Shown in pieces: positions 43,346 through 46,480 of a stretch of 46,480 nt of DNA. Source of the DNA: Alphaproteobacteria bacterium. Its GTDB lineage: Bacteria > Pseudomonadota > Alphaproteobacteria > CACIAM-22H2. A model generated the notes under the pieces. That model was not told the origin of the DNA. It made no database searches and saw nothing but the letters and a program-made list of their open reading frames with translations. Where the stretch lies: the NCBI GenBank assembly GCA_016793165.1, contig JAEULA010000015.1, positions 1 through 46,480 on the forward strand, in the 5' to 3' direction. Every line of letters starts with the position of its first letter. Positions within the stretch are counted from its first letter, which is position 1. The position numbers and the translations under genes were made by a program.

Positions 43346-44860
43346 ATGACTCTTCGCCGCCTCGTCGTCGCAACCGTTCTGGCGCTCGCGCTGCCGATCG
43401 GCGCCGCGGGCGCACAGAGCCAGCTGCGCATCGCGCTGCAGGACGATCCGGACTCGCTCGATCCCGCGCTCAACTGGAGCTTCGTGGGTCGTCATGTCCT
43501 GCAGTCGCTCTGCGACAAGCTCGTCGACATCGACCAGCAGGGAAACATCGTGCCGATGCTCGCCGCGTCGTGGCGCTGGGCCGAGGGCGGCAAGCGCCTG
43601 ACGCTGACGCTGCGCGACGACGCCCGGTATCACGACGGCGAGCCGCTCGACGCCGCGTCCGTCAAGGCGAACATCGAGCGCATGCTGACGATGAAGACCT
43701 CCCGCCGCCGCGCCGAGATCGACGTCGTCGAATCGGTCGAGGCGCCCGACCCGCGCACCGTCGACATCCGCCTCGCGCGCGCCTCCGTCCCGCTGCTCGC
43801 CGCCTTCACCGATCGCGCCGGCATGATGGTGAGCCCGAAGGCGGCCGAGGCGGCGGGGGAGCGCTTCGGCCAGAAGCCGATCTGCGCCGGCCCCTACCGC
43901 TTCGTCGAGCGGGTCGCGCAGGACCGCATCGTGCTCGATCGCGACCCCGCGCACTGGCGTGCCGCGCGCTATGCGGTCGACCGGCTCGTGTTCCGCGGCA
44001 TCCCCGACAGCACCGTGCGCCTGACCAACCTGCGCGCCGGCACGCTCGACCTGATCGAGCGGCTCGGGCCGACCGACTACCGGACCGTCCAGGACGACAA
44101 GGCGCTGGCGATCACCGAGGTGTCGGGGCTCGGCTACTACAACATCACCTTCAACATGGCGAACGGCGCGAAGGCCAACCCGTCCTTCGCGGGCAAGCGC
44201 GAGCTCCGCGACGCCTTCGCGCTGGCGATCGACCGCGACGCGATCAACCGGGTCGCCTTCGATGGCCGCTTCGAGACCGGCAATCAGCCCTTCCCGCCGA
44301 CCTCGCCCTACTACAACCGGTCGCTGCCGGTGCCGACCCGCGACCTCGCCGCCGCGCGCGCCAGGGTCGCCGCCGCCGGCGTCGCGAATCCGACGCTCGA
44401 GCTGCTCGTTCCGACCGACCCGCAGCGCCAGCAGGTCGCCGAGATGATGCAGGCGATGCTCGCCGAGGCCGGCATCACGCTGAAGATCGTGCAGACCGAG
44501 CTGATGAGCCTGCTCGCGCGCGCGCGGGAGGGGAACTTCGAGGCGCACCTCGTCGGTTGGTCGGGCCGCGTCGATCCGGATCTCAACATCACGCCGCTGC
44601 TCGCGTGCAAGGCCGCGGGCAACGACGGCCACTACTGCAATCCGGCGCTGGAGGCGATCCTCGGCGACGCGCGCGCCAGCGGCGACGCCGCGCAGCGCAA
44701 GGCGGCGTACGATCGCGCCATCGCGCTGCTGCTCGAGGACAAGCCGGTCGTCTACCTCTATCACGCGAAGTGGATCTTCGCGCATCGCGCACGGGTGACA
44801 GGTTTCGCACCCGCCCCCGACGGCATCATCCGGCTCGACGGCGTGAAGCTCGCGCCCTGA
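43346..44860 (+). CDS. Extracellular solute-binding protein family 5
   Basis: 504-residue periplasmic binding protein. The Sec signal (MTLRRLVVATVLALALPIGAA) has a cleavage site GAAGA-QS near residue 23. Family pattern: DDPDSLDPALNWSFVGRHVL, MLAASWRWAEGGKRLTLTLR and YHDGEPLDAASVKANIERM. Later blocks are LRDAFALAIDRDAINRV and a C-terminal HAKWIFAHRARVTGF. CAGGAG precedes the ATG. No permease or ATPase follows, so it is an orphan binding protein paired with the Ntn hydrolase. It could feed one of the two Dpp-type permease sets. Confidence 0.93.
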   Translation: MTLRRLVVATVLALALPIGAAGAQSQLRIALQDDPDSLDPALNWSFVGRHVLQSLCDKLVDIDQQGNIVPMLAASWRWAEGGKRLTLTLRDDARYHDGEPLDAASVKANIERMLTMKTSRRRAEIDVVESVEAPDPRTVDIRLARASVPLLAAFTDRAGMMVSPKAAEAAGERFGQKPICAGPYRFVERVAQDRIVLDRDPAHWRAARYAVDRLVFRGIPDSTVRLTNLRAGTLDLIERLGPTDYRTVQDDKALAITEVSGLGYYNITFNMANGAKANPSFAGKRELRDAFALAIDRDAINRVAFDGRFETGNQPFPPTSPYYNRSLPVPTRDLAAARARVAAAGVANPTLELLVPTDPQRQQVAEMMQAMLAEAGITLKIVQTELMSLLARAREGNFEAHLVGWSGRVDPDLNITPLLACKAAGNDGHYCNPALEAILGDARASGDAAQRKAAYDRAIALLLEDKPVVYLYHAKWIFAHRARVTGFAPAPDGIIRLDGVKLAP

Positions 44861-44867
44861 CCGCGGT

Positions 44868-45608
44868 TCAGGCGTTCTCGGGCGGCGACGGCAGCCAGGG
44901 CAGCTCGCCCGCGAGGTAGGCGCGCGCGGCTGCGCTGCGCGGGCGCGAGAGCACCTGCTCGACCGGTCCGTGCTCGACCAGGCGGCCGCGGTCGACCACG
45001 ACGACGTCCTCGGCGAGGCGCGCGACCTGGCCGAGATTGTGCGAGACGACGACCACCTTGACGCCGTCCGCGGCCATGCCGCGGATGATCCGCTCGATCT
45101 CCTCGGTGGCGCCGGGGTCTAGGCTCGCGGTCGGCTCGTCGAGCAGCAGCAGCTCGGGCTCGACGACGCGCGCGCGGGCGAGGCCGAGGCGCTGGCGCTC
45201 GCCGCCCGACAACCGTCGGGCCGCCTCGCGCGCGCGGGGGCCTAGCCCGACGAGCTCCAGCGCCGCCGCGACGCGGCGCGCGCGCTCGCCGCGCGACAGC
45301 CCGAGCGGCTGCAGCGCCAGCGCGACGTTGTCGGCAACCGAGGCCCGGATCAGCGCGGTGTCCTGGAAGACGAAGCCGCGGCGCACGGTCTCCGATCGCC
45401 GATCCCCGAAGCGCACGGCCCCGGCCTCGATCGGCAGCAACCCGTCGATCGCGCGCAGCAGGACGCTCTTTCCCGCGCCGTTGGGGCCGATCACCGCGGT
45501 GACGCCGGGGGTGGCGATGCGCGCCGTCGCCTCGTCGAGGATGCGGCGCCCGCCGAGCGAGACGCGGATGCCGTCGATCGCCAGCGGCAGCATCGCGCCC
45601 TCAGCCAT
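44868..45608 (-). CDS. tupC: Tungstate-type ABC transporter ATPase
   Basis: 246-residue ABC ATPase with Walker A GPNGAGKS (41-48), Q-loop FQDTALIRASV, signature LSGGERQR, Walker B LLLLDEPTASLD and H-loop VSHNLGQV. No C-terminal regulatory domain, consistent with Tup rather than Mod ATPases. The ATG at 45608 overlaps the permease stop by 8 bases; a second ATG at 45593 is possible. The family assignment leans on the adjacent TupB-like permease. No tupA binding-protein gene is seen. Confidence 0.87.
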   Translation of the reverse strand: MAEGAMLPLAIDGIRVSLGGRRILDEATARIATPGVTAVIGPNGAGKSVLLRAIDGLLPIEAGAVRFGDRRSETVRRGFVFQDTALIRASVADNVALALQPLGLSRGERARRVAAALELVGLGPRAREAARRLSGGERQRLGLARARVVEPELLLLDEPTASLDPGATEEIERIIRGMAADGVKVVVVSHNLGQVARLAEDVVVVDRGRLVEHGPVEQVLSRPRSAAARAYLAGELPWLPSPPENA

Positions 45609-46296
45609 AGCGGCCCGCCGCGTAGCTCCGCACGCCCGCGGCAACGGCGTTCACCGCGACCACGATCGCCAGCAGCACGACGCCCAGCGCGAGCGCCAGC
45701 GGCAGGTCGCCCTTCTGCGTCTCCAGCGAGATCGCGGTCGTCATGGTGCGGGTGAAGCCGTCGATGTTGCCGCCGACGACGAGCACTGCGCCGACCTCGG
45801 CGATCGCGCGCCCGAAGGCCGCGAGCACCGCGATCAGCAGCGAGAAGCGCGCATCGAAGACGAGGGTCCGGGCGTGCTGTCCGGCCGAAAGACGCAGCGA
45901 GCGGAGCTGCTCGCCGAGCTCGGCATCCGCGTCCTCGATGATCTGGCGCGCCAGCGCCGCGACCAGCGGCGTGACGAGGAGCGCCTGCGCCACGACCATC
46001 GCGCCCGGCGTGAACAGCAGCCCCAGGAAGCCGAGAGGACCCGACCGCGACAGCGCGAGGTAGACGATCAGGCCGACGACGACGGCCGGGAGCCCCATCA
46101 GCGCGTTGAGCACGACGATGGCGCCGGCACGGCCGGGGAAGCGGGTGATCGCGATGACCGCGCCGGCAGGAATACCCAGCACGCAGGCGATCGCGACGGC
46201 GGCGAGGCTGACGCGCAGCGAAAGCCACGCGATCGCGACGACACCGCCGTCGAGGGCGAGGATGAGCCGGAATGCCTCAGCCAGCGCGACGAGCAT
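45601..46296 (-). CDS. tupB: Tungstate-type ABC transporter permease
   Basis: 231-residue inner-membrane permease with about five to six spans. The region near residues 160-200 (FGRAIAEVGAVLVVGGNIDGF and the following TAISLETQKGDL) closely matches TupB, which takes up tungstate for molybdopterin/tungstopterin enzymes; sulfate/molybdate permeases differ here. The stop overlaps the ATPase start. The start ATG lies just upstream of a very stable hairpin. Confidence 0.88.
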   Translation of the reverse strand: MLVALAEAFRLILALDGGVVAIAWLSLRVSLAAVAIACVLGIPAGAVIAITRFPGRAGAIVVLNALMGLPAVVVGLIVYLALSRSGPLGFLGLLFTPGAMVVAQALLVTPLVAALARQIIEDADAELGEQLRSLRLSAGQHARTLVFDARFSLLIAVLAAFGRAIAEVGAVLVVGGNIDGFTRTMTTAISLETQKGDLPLALALGVVLLAIVVAVNAVAAGVRSYAAGRYG

Positions 46297-46305
46297 GCGG
46301 TGTCA

Positions 46306-46349
46306 GGCCCCGGGTCCGCGCCCGCGTCGTCGCGGCCGGACCCGGGGCC
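46306..46349. terminator. Very stable hairpin between HupE/UreJ-like gene and tupB
   Basis: A perfect 13-bp stem (46306-46318 with 46337-46349) is extended inside by CCGCG/CGCGG around the loop TCGT. It sits 5 nt past the HupE/UreJ-like stop and 9 nt upstream of the tupB start codon, so it would terminate the former and could block the ribosome-binding site of the latter if read through. Confidence 0.75.
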
Positions 46350-46354
46350 CGCAT

Positions 46355-46480
46355 TCAGATCAGGGCGAGCGCGACGCCCGCGGCCGCCGTGGCGGCCCCT
46401 GCGATCCGCGCCGCCGATCCGCGCATGTCCAGCGCGGCGGCGATGCCGAGGCCGATCGCATGCAGCGCCGCGGTCGCCGC
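46355..46480 (-). CDS. HupE/UreJ family membrane protein (C-terminal 41 residues only)
   Basis: The frame is open at the window edge and ends with TGA at 46355-46357. The visible peptide has the HupE/UreJ C-terminal pattern: a LHAIGLGIAAALD helix, a short RGSAARIAG turn, then a final hydrophobic helix (AATAAAGVALALI). The family comprises small multispan membrane proteins linked to nickel or cobalt uptake for hydrogenase and urease. Only the tail is seen, so the call is moderate. Confidence 0.62.
   Translation of the reverse strand, partial: AATAALHAIGLGIAAALDMRGSAARIAGAATAAAGVALALI

Noticed and set aside
1..46480. CRISPR arrays, tRNA or rRNA genes, insertion sequences, prophage or toxin-antitoxin genes
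   Set aside because: None was found on either strand by eye; repeats are limited to the element at 3205-3291 and ordinary hairpins.

Overview
The window is very GC-rich, densely coded and carries strong third-position GC bias, with ATGA/GTGA gene overlaps throughout. It holds several complete ABC import systems, class III adenylate cyclases fused to TPR domains, GMC and SDR oxidoreductases, a DUF4432 epimerase and gamma-glutamyltransferase-like proteins. This mix suggests a free-living heterotrophic alphaproteobacterium (Rhodospirillales or Hyphomicrobiales type); the exact taxon cannot be fixed from the sequence. I see no rRNA, tRNA, CRISPR array, insertion sequence or phage gene. No gene-free stretch exceeds about 210 bases.

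Region 1 (1-13816, all minus strand; transcription runs from 13816 towards 1). A Zn alcohol dehydrogenase, a cytoplasmic beta-lactamase-like serine hydrolase and an SDR dehydrogenase lead into a sugar-type (CUT1-like) binding protein with two permeases. Then follow a GMC oxidoreductase, a DUF4432 aldose-epimerase-like protein and a second binding protein with two permeases. A GYD-domain protein and the start of a SAM-domain/cyclase/AAA regulator, cut by the window edge, complete the block. Neither sugar-type importer has its own ATPase. The logic looks like uptake plus oxidation of a sugar or polyol. A striking duplicated palindrome lies between the second binding protein and its permeases, where E. 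coli malE-malF carries REP elements.

Region 2 (13943-28702). A cyclase/TolB-like/TPR protein (plus strand) converges on a minus-strand operon that starts at 21740. That operon encodes an N,N-dimethylformamidase-large-subunit-like protein, two Dpp/Opp-type permeases and two ATPases, but no binding protein. A family-5 binding protein starts divergently at 21843. After anmK (minus) comes a second family-5 binding protein with two permeases and a GNAT acetyltransferase, but no ATPase. The two half-systems look complementary.

Region 3 (28716-34969). An isolated FkbM methyltransferase (minus, TTG start) is followed by a plus-strand polyamine-type operon: binding protein, class I glutamine-amidotransferase-like protein with a full Cys-His-Glu triad, ATPase and two permeases. 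A 35-codon ORF bridges the ATPase and the first permease with ATGA overlaps at both ends.

Region 4 (35042-44860). A second cyclase/TolB-like/TPR protein, preceded by a 12-codon upstream ORF, leads into a gamma-glutamyltransferase-like enzyme, an isocitrate/isopropylmalate-type dehydrogenase and a creatininase-family hydrolase. Three successive hairpins separate this operon from a convergent CBS-BON protein. Divergent from the latter are a second gamma-glutamyltransferase-like enzyme and another family-5 binding protein.

Region 5 (44868-46480, minus). Tungstate-type ATPase and permease (tupC, tupB), a very stable hairpin, and the C-terminus of a HupE/UreJ-family membrane protein cut by the window edge.

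Overall the window is a nutrient-scavenging region: six periplasmic binding proteins, ten permeases, and many predicted C-N bond hydrolases.
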